NCBI GenBank assembly: GCA_963580285.1
Contig: OY757010.1
Coordinates: forward strand, 68,408,406 to 68,472,405
DNA: 64,000 bases
Source: Lucinisca nassula
Lineage: Eukaryota > Mollusca > Bivalvia > Lucinida > Lucinidae
Reading direction: 5' to 3'
This document shows positions 29,419-40,420 of this stretch, piece after piece (the stretch's first letter is position 1; the number at the start of each line of letters is the position of its first letter). The notes beneath the pieces were generated by a model that was not told the origin of the DNA, did no database searches, and saw only the letters and a list, made by a program, of their open reading frames with translations. Position numbers and translations under genes: made by a program.

Positions 29419-29773
29419 CGTTATTGTAATGCAGCTTCAGAATCGCTGCAAAAAGCAAAGAAGTATATATTATTTTTTTCACAATGAATCCAATTTCTAG
29501 CTCTTCCCATTTGTTCAGCAGAAAAAAAAATCAAGACAGAAAAAACTGTGAAAAACGGGTGGGGAAATGTGACAATTTTATTGCTTGTCCACATTGTGAC
29601 AATAATCATAATGGCTTCACTTTCTTTATCTGATCAAAGAAGTTTATCAATCAATTGCTGATCTTGTTAGATTTTAATAGGATTATAAAACTTCTACTCT
29701 ACCTCAACCCTTCCCCACCCTGTTGGTCACAGGTCTGATTGCACATGATTATAACTGTCAAATGCTGAAAGGG

Positions 29774-30066
29774 TTTGTCTGTTTGTTTGTGTTGAGGTTT
29801 AACATCCTCATGAACACTATTTAGGTCATTTTGGCAACATTGTTTCCAATTTTGTGGGACTTTTACCCGACACTAAGATAATGATATCTCAAGCCCTCTT
29901 AACCGTCCAAAGAAACTGCCAGGGTTTACAGAAGGGATGATCCGGCTCCCACCACTTTTCCAGTAGGCAGACAGATTTACGAGTAGCCACAAGTTCAATC
30001 GGTTTCAGTTCTGTGTGGAGGCACTATGCAACCTGATTCATCTTTCCAGGCCTCGATGGGAGGGGC
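29774..30066 (-). repeat. SINE-A copy, diverged
   Basis: TGTTGAGGTTTAACATCCTC to CCTCGATGGGAGGGG; many substitutions, but the block order is intact. Confidence 0.8.
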
Positions 30067-30191
30067 TTGTTTTGTGTTTAACACAGTATGGCAGAGACAG
30101 CTCTGTGTGGAGGCACTATGCAGCCTGATTCATCTTTCCAGGCCTCAATGGGAGGGGGCTTGTTTTGTGCTTAACACAGTATGGCAGAGAC
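30007..30191 (+). repeat. 92-bp tandem duplication
   Basis: AGTTCTGTGTGGAGGCACTA at 30007 recurs as AGCTCTGTGTGGAGGCACTA at 30099, and both units continue to ACACAGTATGGCAGAGAC. It duplicates the SINE-A head plus its flank. Confidence 0.85.
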
Positions 30192-30257
30192 TGATATATC
30201 TACTAGACTGCATGCTAACAAATTAAAATTTAATACTCAGGTTATATATAAATACAA

Positions 30258-30497
30258 ACGGGCCTCCGTGGCCTAGTGGATAAGAGCGCTGACTCTTAGT
30301 CATTAGGTCTCTCACCGCCGTAGGTTCGAGCCTCGCTCGGGCCACGTGTGAGACGCCAAGTTCTGCAACAGAAGGTCAGGTGGTTTTTCTCCGGGTACTC
30401 CGGTTTTCGCCCACCTCTGATTAACGATCGGCTCGATATGAGTGAAATAATCTTGAAAGGGCCGTAAAACCCAAACCAAAAAAAAAAATTAAAAAAA
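30258..30497 (+). repeat. SINE-F, tRNA-derived with Nin-DC-like core, 11-bp target duplication
   Basis: tRNA-like head (GGCCTCCGTGGCCTAGTGGA, long variable arm, GGTTCGAGCC), central TCTCCGGGTACTCCGGTTTT resembling the conserved Nin-DC SINE domain, then GGGCCGTAAAACCC and a poly-A tail. TATAAATACAA is duplicated exactly at 30247-30257 and 30498-30508. Confidence 0.9.
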
Positions 30498-30550
30498 TAT
30501 AAATACAAGTATAGTTTTTACAAAAAGCTAGGTGTATGATTTGCTTTTTT

Positions 30551-30824
30551 TTGTTTGTTTGATTTGAGGTTTAACATCCCCGTCAACACTGTAAAGGTCA
30601 TTTTTGAGACATTGCTTGCAATTTTGTGGGCCTTTTACCCAATATTGAGATGAAATGACATCAATAGGGTTTATAAGCATGGACGGGCAGACTCGCACCG
30701 CTTGGCCTGGGCAGGCTTAGATCCTCTAAGCGGTTTACCAGTACTGGTGTGGGGGTCGGTTTCAGCTCTGCGTGGAAGCATCATGCAGCCCATATATTTC
30801 TTCAAGCCCTGATGGGCGGGGGCC
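30551..30824 (-). repeat. SINE-A copy with internal deletion
   Basis: TTGTTTGTTTGATTTGAGGT to ATGGGCGGGGGCC. About 25 bases between GAAATGACATC and AATAGGGTTT are missing relative to 32601-32899. Confidence 0.87.
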
Positions 30825-32600
30825 GTCTACGATTTGCACATACTAAATGTGAATGTCTGGAGTTATATCCCAGAAATGTGTCTGCATCCAGAATCCTGCC
30901 AACTGAAGTATAATGTCTGAAATGTCAAAGTTGCAAATGCTGTATAAGGAACATGTGCAACTTCAATATGCTTATAACATCTTATCAAATTGAATGCTTG
31001 AAAACTGTTGGAGAAGTTAAGTAGAAACTTTTCTACACTTTATAGAAGACAAATTGAAGATTAACCCAAACATTTTGCTAACTGTGGAGACAAGCTTTTT
31101 AGTGGCTCCTGGGGAGCAAAATATGATAATCTAAGGCAGGGGTCTGTCATGATCGAGAAATTTTAGATGTATATTTTTTATCAGCGTGTACAAATATGGC
31201 AGCAAATATTGGCATGGTAGTAATGCTATGCCGGAGCTCTGCCCGTGGGCCTCTTTTTTGTGTGAAAGCTTATACTTGTTATGGGTCGCTTTTTTCTTCT
31301 TGTAAAAGCTTACACTTATTGTTGCATTTAAATGTAAAGGTCAACCTGCATTGTGGGCAAATAATGGCTGTACTTCTGTGGTAAATCCTATCTCTACAAT
31401 GTTTATGCCCATGGGCATAGACAATAACAACATCAGGGTTAATATTATAAATCTGAGTGACTGGAGGACAATTGAGGTTTGTCTAGAGTTCTACAGAAAA
31501 GAACCTAATATCCAAATGTCTTTCTTTAGCTATAAAACCAGTGAGAGACAATATGGAATTCTATGCCTTATGCAAGTCTGCCACAGATGATATATTTATT
31601 TGTTGTTTTTGGGGTTTACAGCCCTTTCTGTGTTATTTCAGTTATTTCCAGCTGATTGTTAATCAAAAGCCTAAGTACCCAGAGAAAAACCACCTGACAC
31701 TCTTTAAGTGTTTATTACTATTTATGTTTTTATTAATGAATATGGCAAAAATCATATTACATGAACAGAAAATTCTAAGGCCATAAAACCAGGGAGAGAC
31801 AATATGGAATTATATGGCCTATGCAAGTCTGCCACAGTAGGGAGCCAATAAAATCTGATTATTGTTCTTTGATGAAGTTTTGTTTCTCAATTAGCAGGTC
31901 CCAGGTTGAATGCTAAGGGGCCAATAAAATGTTAATTACTCTTTCATGAACTCCCTTGTCTCTGATGGGGGAGCTCATCAGGTTTCCCCAGGACAGCAGG
32001 GCAGCATCTCTGGGTACCAGCATTAATACAATTATGATAGCTAAGGTTACATGGGAATGAAACTGTGAACCAATCACAATTTTATCACAATTTTGATGAT
32101 TTTTACAAATGTTTAGTCTGAATTTGGGCATTCAATACTGCATTGATAAACATTTTTGGGACTATTTGAAATTGTCAGACCAAAATGAGTAATATCCTGA
32201 AATGTGATACAGTGAAATTCCACTAGTAAGACCACCTAAAATAAAATCTTAAGTCAATTTTTTATCTGTTTTGTCACGGTTTTTGGCGATAACTATTTTA
32301 TTTGTTATTTTTCGATCATGACCACAAACATAAAAGTTACTTAAAAAATGTATTTTAACCTTTTGAAAACCTACCAAGGGACATAACTCCAAAAGTTACG
32401 GACCCCTGGCCCCTATTCCAGTATACACAATACAGTTAGTAATCTGTCTGTGTTTATAAAAACTTTCAGCTTTCTAGCTTCAATAGTTTCTGTGAAATCT
32501 GACACTTAAATTTTCAAGAATGATAAAATTTGAAAACCTACAAAGGGGCATTAAACTCAAAGTGTTAAATACCCTTGAATACACAATACATCTAGTAGAT
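30825..32600. other. Stretch without recognised genes
   Basis: Contains diverged repeats of CAGTGAGAGACAATATGGAATT type at about 31540 and 31785, each followed by GCCTATGCAAGTCTGCCACAG. No supported gene; the open frames have no domain signature. Confidence 0.4.
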
Positions 32601-32899
32601 TTTGTTTGTTTGATTTGAGGTTTAACGTCCCCGTCAACACTGTAAAGGTCATTTTGGAGACGTTGCTTCCAATTTTGTGGGACTTTTACCCGACATTGAG
32701 ATGAAATGACATCTCAAGCCCTGTCGCCCAATGAAACCAATAGGGTTAATAAGCATGGAAGGTCCGCCTCGCACCGCGGTTCCTGGACAGCCTTTGATCC
32801 TCTAAGCGGTTTACCAGTACTAGTGTGCGGGCCGGATTCAGCTCTGCGTGGAAGCATCATGCAGCCCATATATTTCTTCAAGCCCCTATGGGCGGGGGC
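32601..32899 (-). repeat. SINE-A copy, full length
   Basis: TTTGTTTGTTTGATTTGAGG to CCCCTATGGGCGGGGGC with all internal blocks; one of the best-preserved copies. Confidence 0.9.
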
Positions 32900-33659
32900 G
32901 AATACATCCAGTAGAAGAATTGCTTCCTGGAGCTATAAGAAAATCTCTTAAAGTATGGTACACTGCTGCCACCATGGTAAATGAGCCATTGGTAAATGAA
33001 TTAATGAGAATTTGAATCATTCTGATAGTGTCTATACATGTCACTAAAGTCAACAATCTCCAGTATCAACTGCAGCAGATGGTGCTAATTTTATACAAAC
33101 AATAGTTTGAATTTTACTGCCAAATGATGATAGAAGAACTGAATGAGCCTATTCACTTGTCTAATTAATGAGATATGTCTTCCACCATGCTTGGCATCAA
33201 CAACAATGAGCCATTTTCTTAGACTTATATATAATTAATTGGGTGCCATTATTATACACATGAACTGTGAAGATTCTGGCACAGTCTCACAAGAGCCTTT
33301 GTTGTTTGCATTTGCAGGTTTACACTCCGGCTGTCTCAAAATATACCCCCCCAACCCCACCCCAACATAGACACCTGTATCTGAAATACTGTGTGCACAA
33401 TGTGTCTCCAAAACCTGGTGACATTAACAATGTCAGTTTAATTATTTTTACAAAATTAGCTGCATCCAGCAGACTCCATTTATGGTCATTTAATTATTCA
33501 AAGCTTTTCAAATTGTAGTGCACATGTTTTTCTTAAAAGATGTCAATCTTGTACACTTCACTGATGCAGGATGACCCCTGGGTGTGACAGGTGAGAGTAA
33601 TACCAAATTAAATGGTACCTACAAGTACAATTTTTATTTTTATTTGGGTTTTAAGAATA
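32900..33659. other. Stretch without recognised features
   Basis: No domain-bearing frame. A short CCCC-rich patch near 33348-33365. Confidence 0.4.
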
Positions 33660-33833
33660 TTTTGGTTTGGAGTTTTACAGCCCAGTCAAGACTGTTTAGG
33701 TCATGCTAACTTTGAATGGGCAGGTTAGACCTTCAAAGCGATTTACCAGTACACGTGAGTGGTTGGTTTCATCATAGCATCATATACAGCCCAATTTATT
33801 TCTGCCTGGGCCCCTAATAATGGGCAAGGGCCA
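33660..33833 (-). repeat. SINE-A relative, diverged
   Basis: TTTGGAGTTTTACAGCCCAG, GCGATTTACCAGTACACGTG, CATCATATACAGCCCA and GGGCCCCTAATAATGGGCAA follow the SINE-A layout with a different 3' part. Confidence 0.6.
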
Positions 33834-33949
33834 AAAATGATGTAGTAAAAAAACCGAATACTTCATATCCTTGGGAGACCTAAAACCTATTTATAATGAA
33901 AGGACCGTGTCTCATTCACTACAAGAAAAGTTTAACTAATACATACACT

Positions 33950-34188
33950 TCTTTTAACACTATTTTCGGGGTTCAAAGCAGAAACAATGTTCAAGTATCG
34001 AAACAAAAATGTGTAGATTATTGAGAAAAATGACTATTTTCTACACATTTCTGTTTCGACAACTCAGTTGTTTAAATTTGTTGTCATTTTTATGAATAAT
34101 CTACACATTTTTGGGATCCATCTTTAAACTAAGTATTATAATATCCAAAACCGTGTTATAATGAAAAGTGTTATAAAGCAGTTGTCTA
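33950..34188. repeat. MITE-J copy
   Basis: Palindrome of AAAAATGTGTAGATTATTGA with inverted GAATAATCTACACATTTTTG; the ends are GTTATAATGAAAAGTGTTAT and TTTAACACTATTTTCGGGG. Confidence 0.65.
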
Positions 34189-34204
34189 CCCCCTGCGAAT
34201 TGGA

Positions 34205-34670
34205 GTTCTTAACACAAGAACTGGTCTTAAACTGCTCTTAATAGTTCTTAATCTGTTCATGAAGGTTTTCAAGAACACTTGTACTTGAACTATTCAAGAA
34301 CACATTCTAGGAACAGTTCAAGAACTTTTTAAGAATTTGTGATATGCTTGAACTAGTCTTAAACTTTTCTTGAACACTTCAAATAAAGACTTTTCTTTAA
34401 CAACATGATGACTCTGATGTTCTTGAACTGTTCTTAAATTTGTTCTTGTTTACTTCAAAGACTTTTCTTGAACAAAGTGTCTTGAAAGCGGTTCTTAAAT
34501 TTGTTCTTGTTTATTTCAAAGACATTTCTTGAACAAATTGTAATGACAGGTGTTCTTGAACTGTTCTTAAATGTGTTCTTGGTTATTTCTTGAACTTGTG
34601 TTCTTAGAATGTTCTGATACTTTTCTTGAGTTTTTTTTTCAAGAACACTTTATGAACAGTTTCAGAACTG
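34205..34670. repeat. TTCTTGAAC-rich array, left
   Basis: Dense, irregular alternation of GTTCTTGAAC-, TTCAAGAAC- and GTTCTTAAA-type words (for example TTCTTGAACTGTTCTTAAA at about 34420 and 34552). Related array at 43100-43965. Confidence 0.85.
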
Positions 34671-34834
34671 TGTCACATTATTTAAGTCACATGACTGATG
34701 ATGTCATTCAGATCTCAGCTTTCATTGGCCAGTTTTCCAACATTCCTTTTCAAAATGGTTTCTACTTAGATTTATTGTTAGGGTAAGCAAACTGATTTTG
34801 ATTTTCAAATATTGTTTTTATTTCTGATTATTGA

Positions 34835-35110
34835 TCAGCCTCTTTTTGCCAAAGACTTCTTTCTGACAGTTTCCAAGATTTGTAGGTGTTTTTGTAAAAT
34901 ATGGTTCAGTAAATGTTTAAATCTACTGCTGTCCACATGGCAGCACCATTTATCTGATGTGTAGGTGGGGTAAATTTTCTTCCTGCAGCACAAGATGAGC
35001 CCATCAAAGACACAGTGTCTGATCCGAATCTTTGCTGTGTCCTCAACGTGTAAAAAAGTTATAATTTTCTTCATGTAGACAGCTAACTGAGCAAAGACTC
35101 TGATCAGCAT
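34835..35110 (-). CDS. Unrecognised 91-residue open frame
   Basis: Reads MLIRVFAQLAVYMKKIITFL, then HVEDTAKIRIRHCVFDGLIL and ends VRKKSLAKRG. Its composition looks protein-like (mixed charged and hydrophobic, with RHCVFDG and DKWCCHVD Cys/His motifs), but no family is recognised and no splice partner was found. It lies just outside the left end of the ISL2EU-type element. It could be an exon of an unrelated mobile element or chance. Confidence 0.25.
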   Translation of the reverse strand: MLIRVFAQLAVYMKKIITFLHVEDTAKIRIRHCVFDGLILCCRKKIYPTYTSDKWCCHVDSSRFKHLLNHILQKHLQILETVRKKSLAKRG

Positions 35111-35154
35111 GGGCAGTGCCTAGGCTTACCCGGGTCTGGGCTGAACACACATGC

Positions 35155-35804
35155 AAAGGAGCAGTCTCTATAAGGCTGTTTTCATGGCCACAACCGATTT
35201 CCTTTAAACTTTGTAGCTTCAAGGTGGTATATATTGACTGTCTAATGGTGAATTTTTAGACTCTTTGGTCCACTGGTTTTTGCTGTATACACTATTAAAG
35301 TGGGTGGGGTAATGTCACCCCATCAAGGGTATACCAACAAAAATGCTATTATTTTTGTTCAAAGTGCGTGACTGGAGGCGATGTTTGCCATATGCTTACT
35401 ACCCTTTTAGGCATAACAGCCAGTGATAACAGTCTTATAAATAGCAAACAAGAGAAGAGTTTATACGCGCTTGTAAGTTGTACCCAAATATTAGTAATTT
35501 TTATTCCCCAACTTTACGAAAAACCACAACACGTTTACAGTTTTCAACTTATTTCAAAGATCTTTCATAAATATAATGTTGATGTAATAGTCATTCCAGG
35601 TATATGTCAGAATTATTACTAGTTCATAAAACTAAAGAGTTACCTGCCCCTGAAATTGGATTTTACCCGATTTTTTTAAATCAGAGTGCATGTATCCGTT
35701 TGTAGTACTCACAACTTCATTTGGAAGTGAATAAACCGATTCCATGCAAATATAATTAAATAGATGTGGACAAAGAAGTCATTTGATTTAATAGTGCATG
35801 CTAG
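35155..35804. repeat. Left inverted arm of the ISL2EU-like element
   Basis: Includes GTGGGTGGGGTAATGTCACC, CGTGACTGGAGGCGATGTTT and CATTTGATTTAATAGTGCAT, each present inverted in the right arm. Confidence 0.9.
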
Positions 35805-35824
35805 CAAGCACATGAGCACAACAT

Positions 35825-36520
35825 CCCACGCTACGAACACCACTTCTTCACCAACAGTACCACCCAGTGATTGGGTTCAGTCCTTGTGGTCTAAACACAT
35901 TGCAAAACGAGCAAACAATTCTTACATAGTCGCCAACATAAGGTATTTTACTATTGGATATTTTGTTGCTAAGGCCTTCCACTTTGTAATTCTCCCTTTA
36001 CCTGATTCGACAACCTATCTCACTTTGTACCTAGCCTTGAATCATTCGCCTCTTCAGTCGTATATTGCTTCTGAGATTTGGTTAGGAAGTAAAGCATATG
36101 AGAATTGATTTCATAACCCTTTAGTATTTCTCTAACACCCCTGAAGCCGCGGTCTACAACGAGTGCATCATCTTCTTCAAACCAGTCAGTATTATTTTCT
36201 GCATTATTCTTTAACATGTGTTCAGTAATCTTAGCATCTGTGTTGTATCCCATCTGCAGGATATGGTCCCATCACAGTCAAAATACAACCATCAGTGGGC
36301 ACTCGTAGAGATAACTTGCATGTTCTTGTAAGGTGGTGTCAGGCAAGGTGTCATCTTTGCTCCCCAAAGCATTTGTGTTATTTCACCCTCTTTTAATATT
36401 TTGACTTCAGAGATGATTTTAGAAAAAGCAAATTGCAATCGTCGAACCTGCGATGAAGTTTTTCTCTCTAGCTTATGCTTTCTCTGCATCAGTTTATCTT
36501 GTCCGTGTTTCTTTTACATT
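35825..36520 (-). pseudogene. Decayed inverted copy of the ISL2EU-type transposase
   Basis: On the minus strand from about 36490: an N-terminal relic (KHKLERKTSSQVRRLQFAFS, KEGEITQMLWGAKM) matching KLRRVDDHDLRHLK and KEGDMICHNCLGAKV of the intact copy. It then jumps directly to the DDE region (NTDAKITEHMLKNNAENNTD, DALVVDRGFRG, SHMLYFLTKSQKQYTTEEAN) and ends with SWIM-region remnants (AATCACTGG block near 35865). The centre of the gene, including the first catalytic Asp, is deleted and frames are broken. Confidence 0.82.
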
Positions 36521-37683
36521 AGAAGAATTGATGTAACAGACAGGGTAGCATTATTTGCACCCCTTTCATCTTAACAAATCAATCTTTGTGTGTTTACTTT
36601 GCTTGGAAGAAAGACGATAATTATCTCTGATGTAGAAATTTTGAATAAAACATTGTTGTTTTAGAACAAGGTTTTGTTTGTGTTGAGGTTTTACAGCCCA
36701 GTCAACCCAATGGTATTAAGCACATTCTTACGCCAGAAACTGACAACTGCCCTTCTTGAATCAGCGGAAGGGAGAGAATGACTGTAGAAAATATTAAATA
36801 TTTCATGATCAATCTCCACGAAAGAATGTTGCTGACCTCGGCGGGGATTGAACCAGGTGTTTGTGCCCATGTAACATTTCAACAATTTAAGAAGTAAGAA
36901 TTGGTTCTTTTCGCACTACCACTGTTTGTTTTAAACTGCAAAACATACTCATGTTTATTGTTTTGCAACTAGTTTTACAAAGCAGGGTTTGATTTTTCAA
37001 GCTTTTTTAGACTGACAAACGATTCATTTGAACTGCCTTATCCACTAAATTAAGAACTATTCAGACTCAAACCATTACAACATTCTCCTATTAAAAATAT
37101 ACTGAAAAACACACACATACTCTTTTTCTAAGGCCTGGTGCCAACGCATAAGAACACAGCTATTTTTTTTTTCAGTTATCATTCATCCTCATTTTGCTTA
37201 CAACCGACCGTTACAAAAGCATTATTTCATCCTAACTGAATATTTCTAATTTACTGCTTTTTATCAATCATTTATTGTTGTGAAAACTGATAAGAACCAG
37301 ACATTTGCTCCTGTTCTGTCGTCAGCTGTGACAATTTGCATTTATTGTGATATTTAGTTGTAAATATATACATCAAACTGGGAAGAAAGCACTTCCTTCA
37401 CATACAATATTGTCTACAAACAGTAATTTGTTTTTGTGTTTATCTACAGAGCTTTTTCATATTGATATATTTGTTTCATTATTTGTTTTGAATATTTATC
37501 TTTCATTTTGACCATTTTACTATTGTTCATCATACTTTTGAACATTTTTGTATTTATCATACTTTTTTGACCATTTTACACATATATTCAGGTAGAATTA
37601 ATATATTTTAAGTCAAGTAGACAGCCATTTATACAATTTGTTGAATATACTGTTGCTTACGTCTGTCAAGTAACAGAACAGCT
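36521..37683. other. Divergent region between the two transposase copies
   Basis: Lies between the starts of the minus pseudogene and the plus transposase, so it should hold the 5' leader and promoter of the intact gene. It includes a tRNA-like relic on the minus strand (GGGATTGAACC near 36843-36853) and very AT-rich sequence with repeated GACCATTTTAC-type words at 37510-37580. No coding frame is supported. Confidence 0.5.
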
Positions 37684-39759
37684 ATGCCAAATTCAAGGCG
37701 GCAAAAGTGTAAAGGATGTGGGGAATGCTTTAGCAAACGACTTAAACTTCGCAGAGTCGACGATCATGATCTTCGTCATCTTAAGTCATCCCTGAAGTCA
37801 AAGGTTAAAGAGGGAGATATGATTTGTCACAATTGTTTAGGGGCTAAAGTCGACCCCTTGCCTGACACCATCTTAAAAGAAAGGGGGGCAAATAAAATGC
37901 CAAGCACCACCACAGCATCATCTGAAGGGACAGATGAAGGACCATTTGAAAAAAAAATCAAACTAGATATACCTAGAAGCAATTCATCTTCTAGAAAATG
38001 TATAATATGTAGTGTATACAGAGAATTGGATTCAAATGTTTCCTTTAAAGGTCTTCAACCAAACCATAGGGCAAAAATCTTTGTCAAAACCGGCATAATT
38101 GTAAATAGAGGTGCTCGGGTCTGCTCTAATCATTTTGAAGGAGATACTCTATCTGAGGAAAGCTATCTGACAATAACAGCTTCTTCAAACTCATTCAATG
38201 CAACCAGTGAAGATATTAAGGAACTTCTGAATGAAGTTCGTAACATTGCACTACATGGGTCTCATACACTAGATTTTGATGACAGCACTGCAATGAATGA
38301 CAAGGACTATATGAGGCTGACGGGAATTACAAAGTTACAATTTGACGAAGTGCTTGCTCATCTTTCCTCATTACGTTCTACTTCTGTTAGGAGCAGTCGT
38401 ACAGCACTTGCTCTTTTGCTCGTTAAACTCCGTACTGGCCTTTCACTTGCTGTTATTTCAACGATATTTGGTATAGGCAAGAAATCCTGTAGCAAAGCTA
38501 TTCACTCTACTAGAAAAGCCTTAATGACTTCATTCGTGCCAAAACATCTTGGTTTGTCGCATATCGATAGAACTGAAGTAATAAACCATCATACATCAAC
38601 TTTTGCAAATGTCCTATTTGGGGATTCAAATTCTGATGTTGCAATCGCAGTGGCTGATGGAACATACATATATATTGAGAAGAGTGGAAACTACTCATTT
38701 CAGAGAAGATCTTATTCCGTACATAAAGGACAGCCTTTGCTGAAACCTATGATGCTTGTGGCCACTGATGGTTACATTTTGACTGTGATGGGACCATATC
38801 TTGCAGATGGGAAAAACACAGATGCTAAGATTACCGAACACATGTTAAAGACTAATGCAGAAAATATTACTGACTGGTTTGAAGAAGATGATGTACTCGT
38901 TGTAGACCGCGGCTTCAGGGATGCTATAGATATACTAAAGGATTTTGGAATCAATTCTCATATGCCTCACTTCCTAAACAAATCTCAGAAGCAACATACG
39001 ACAGAAGAGGCGAATGAGTCAAGGCTAGTTACAAAGGTGAGATGGGTTGTCGAATCAGCTAATGGGAGAATTAAAAAGTGGAAAGCCCTTAGCAACACAA
39101 TGCCCAATAGTCAAATACCATATGTTGGCGACTATGTAAGGATTGTTTGCTCATTGTGCAATGCATTTAGACCACCTTTGGTAACAAGCAAAGATTCAGA
39201 CAAAGTAATTGCTAGAAGAATGATGGCCCTAGCAAAAACTCCAAATAAGCTGCAGGATAAGGTTTTAAATAATGGCTGGGATAAAAAACGGGTTATTTGG
39301 AAAAAGATCGATGATGAGAAACTTGAGAATTTCCCAGAGATGACTGAGGATGAACTCAGGGATTTGACAATGGGTATTTACCAGCTGAAACAAGCCAAAT
39401 CCTACACAGATGAACATTTTGACGACAATGGATCATATGAGATAATGGCACACAAAGAAGAAGATGGTGTTATCAAAGCACAGATACGTTCGCGCCACAC
39501 GTCTAATAAAACATATAACATGTGGGTTGAATATACACAAGGACTGAACCCAATCACTGGATGGTATTGTGGGTGCAGAAGTGGAGCTCGTACCGTGGGA
39601 TGTTGCGCACATGTGGCTTCTGTTCTCTGGTATTTGGGATATTACCGGAACAAAACAGAAAATAGTGAAGCAAAACCAAGCCGGGAACATATTGATTTTG
39701 TTTATGATGCTGCTGTTGACACATGGAGTACATCTAGCGATTCAGAGGAAGATCAGTAA
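37684..39759 (+). CDS. ISL2EU/IS5-type transposase, THAP-DDE-SWIM
   Basis: Intact 691-residue frame, uninterrupted. Residues 1-60 carry a CxxC pair (KCKGCGECF) and a second near CHNC. A THAP-like C2CH finger follows: C106, C109, C147, H150 (KCIIC...VCSNHF). A helix-turn-helix of Tnp_4 type spans about 215-285 (LALLLVKLRTGLSLAVISTI). The DDE catalytic triad fits D325 (VADGTY), D408 (VVDRGF) and E457 (WVVESANGR). A C-terminal SWIM zinc finger has C629-x-C631...C641-x-H643 (YCGCRSG...CCAHV). The acidic tail is DSEEDQ. The enzyme would bind the element's ends and cut and paste it in the nucleus. The start is the first ATG after AACAGCT; no introns are needed. An intact frame suggests recent activity. 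Confidence 0.9.
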   Translation: MPNSRRQKCKGCGECFSKRLKLRRVDDHDLRHLKSSLKSKVKEGDMICHNCLGAKVDPLPDTILKERGANKMPSTTTASSEGTDEGPFEKKIKLDIPRSNSSSRKCIICSVYRELDSNVSFKGLQPNHRAKIFVKTGIIVNRGARVCSNHFEGDTLSEESYLTITASSNSFNATSEDIKELLNEVRNIALHGSHTLDFDDSTAMNDKDYMRLTGITKLQFDEVLAHLSSLRSTSVRSSRTALALLLVKLRTGLSLAVISTIFGIGKKSCSKAIHSTRKALMTSFVPKHLGLSHIDRTEVINHHTSTFANVLFGDSNSDVAIAVADGTYIYIEKSGNYSFQRRSYSVHKGQPLLKPMMLVATDGYILTVMGPYLADGKNTDAKITEHMLKTNAENITDWFEEDDVLVVDRGFRDAIDILKDFGINSHMPHFLNKSQKQHTTEEANESRLVTKVRWVVESANGRIKKWKALSNTMPNSQIPYVGDYVRIVCSLCNAFRPPLVTSKDSDKVIARRMMALAKTPNKLQDKVLNNGWDKKRVIWKKIDDEKLENFPEMTEDELRDLTMGIYQLKQAKSYTDEHFDDNGSYEIMAHKEEDGVIKAQIRSRHTSNKTYNMWVEYTQGLNPITGWYCGCRSGARTVGCCAHVASVLWYLGYYRNKTENSEAKPSREHIDFVYDAAVDTWSTSSDSEEDQ

Positions 39760-39944
39760 ATTAACAAATTCTTAAACATGTCGTGAGACCATAAGGGCTT
39801 ATATTTAAGCACAGTATCAGTCTAAAATGAGGTTCCACAACATGAGCAAAGCCTGCTTTGGCGGTCAAAAATGTTTGACAGTTGACAAATGTTCCATTTG
39901 CACCTGGAAATTAAGAGTTCATAAATAACCAAAAAAAGGAAATA
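39760..39944. other. 3' flank of transposase before the right arm
   Basis: Short AT-rich segment between the stop codon and the right inverted arm. No clear feature. Confidence 0.4.
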
Positions 39945-40420
39945 CTAGCATGCACTATTAAATCAAATGACTTCCTTGTCCACATCTATTTAATAATATT
40001 TGCATGGAATCGGTTTATTCACTTTCAAATGAAGTTGTGAGTACTACAAACGGATAAATGCACTCCGATTTAAAAAATGGGTAAAATCCAATTTCAGGGG
40101 CAGGTAACTCTTTAAGTTTTATGAACTAACAATAATTCTGACATATACCTAGAATGACTATTACATCAACATTATATTTATGAAAGATCTTTGAAATAAG
40201 TTGAAAACTGTAAACGTGTTGTGGTTTTTCGTAAAGTTGGGGAATAAAAATTACTAATACTTGGGCACAACTTACCAGCGCGTACAAACTCTTCTCTTGT
40301 TTGATATTTATAAGACTGTTATCGCCGGCTGTTATGCCTAAAAGGGTAGTAAGCATATGGCAAACATCGCCTCCAGTCACGCACTTTGAACAAAAATAAT
40401 AGCATTTTTGTTGGTATACC
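39945..40420. repeat. Right inverted arm, inner part
   Basis: CTAGCATGCACTATTAAATC through ACTTTGAACAAAAATAATAG to TTGGTATACC, inverted match of 35329-35804. Interrupted at 40420 by the hAT element. Confidence 0.9.

Noticed and set aside
29282..29482. Lysine-rich 66-residue minus-strand protein
   Set aside because: It is the translation of a GTGACTTTTT simple repeat.
30258..30345. tRNA gene with long variable arm
   Set aside because: It is followed by a SINE body and poly-A tail and flanked by an 11-bp target duplication.
35764..36108. 114-residue plus-strand frame
   Set aside because: It is antisense to the decayed transposase copy.
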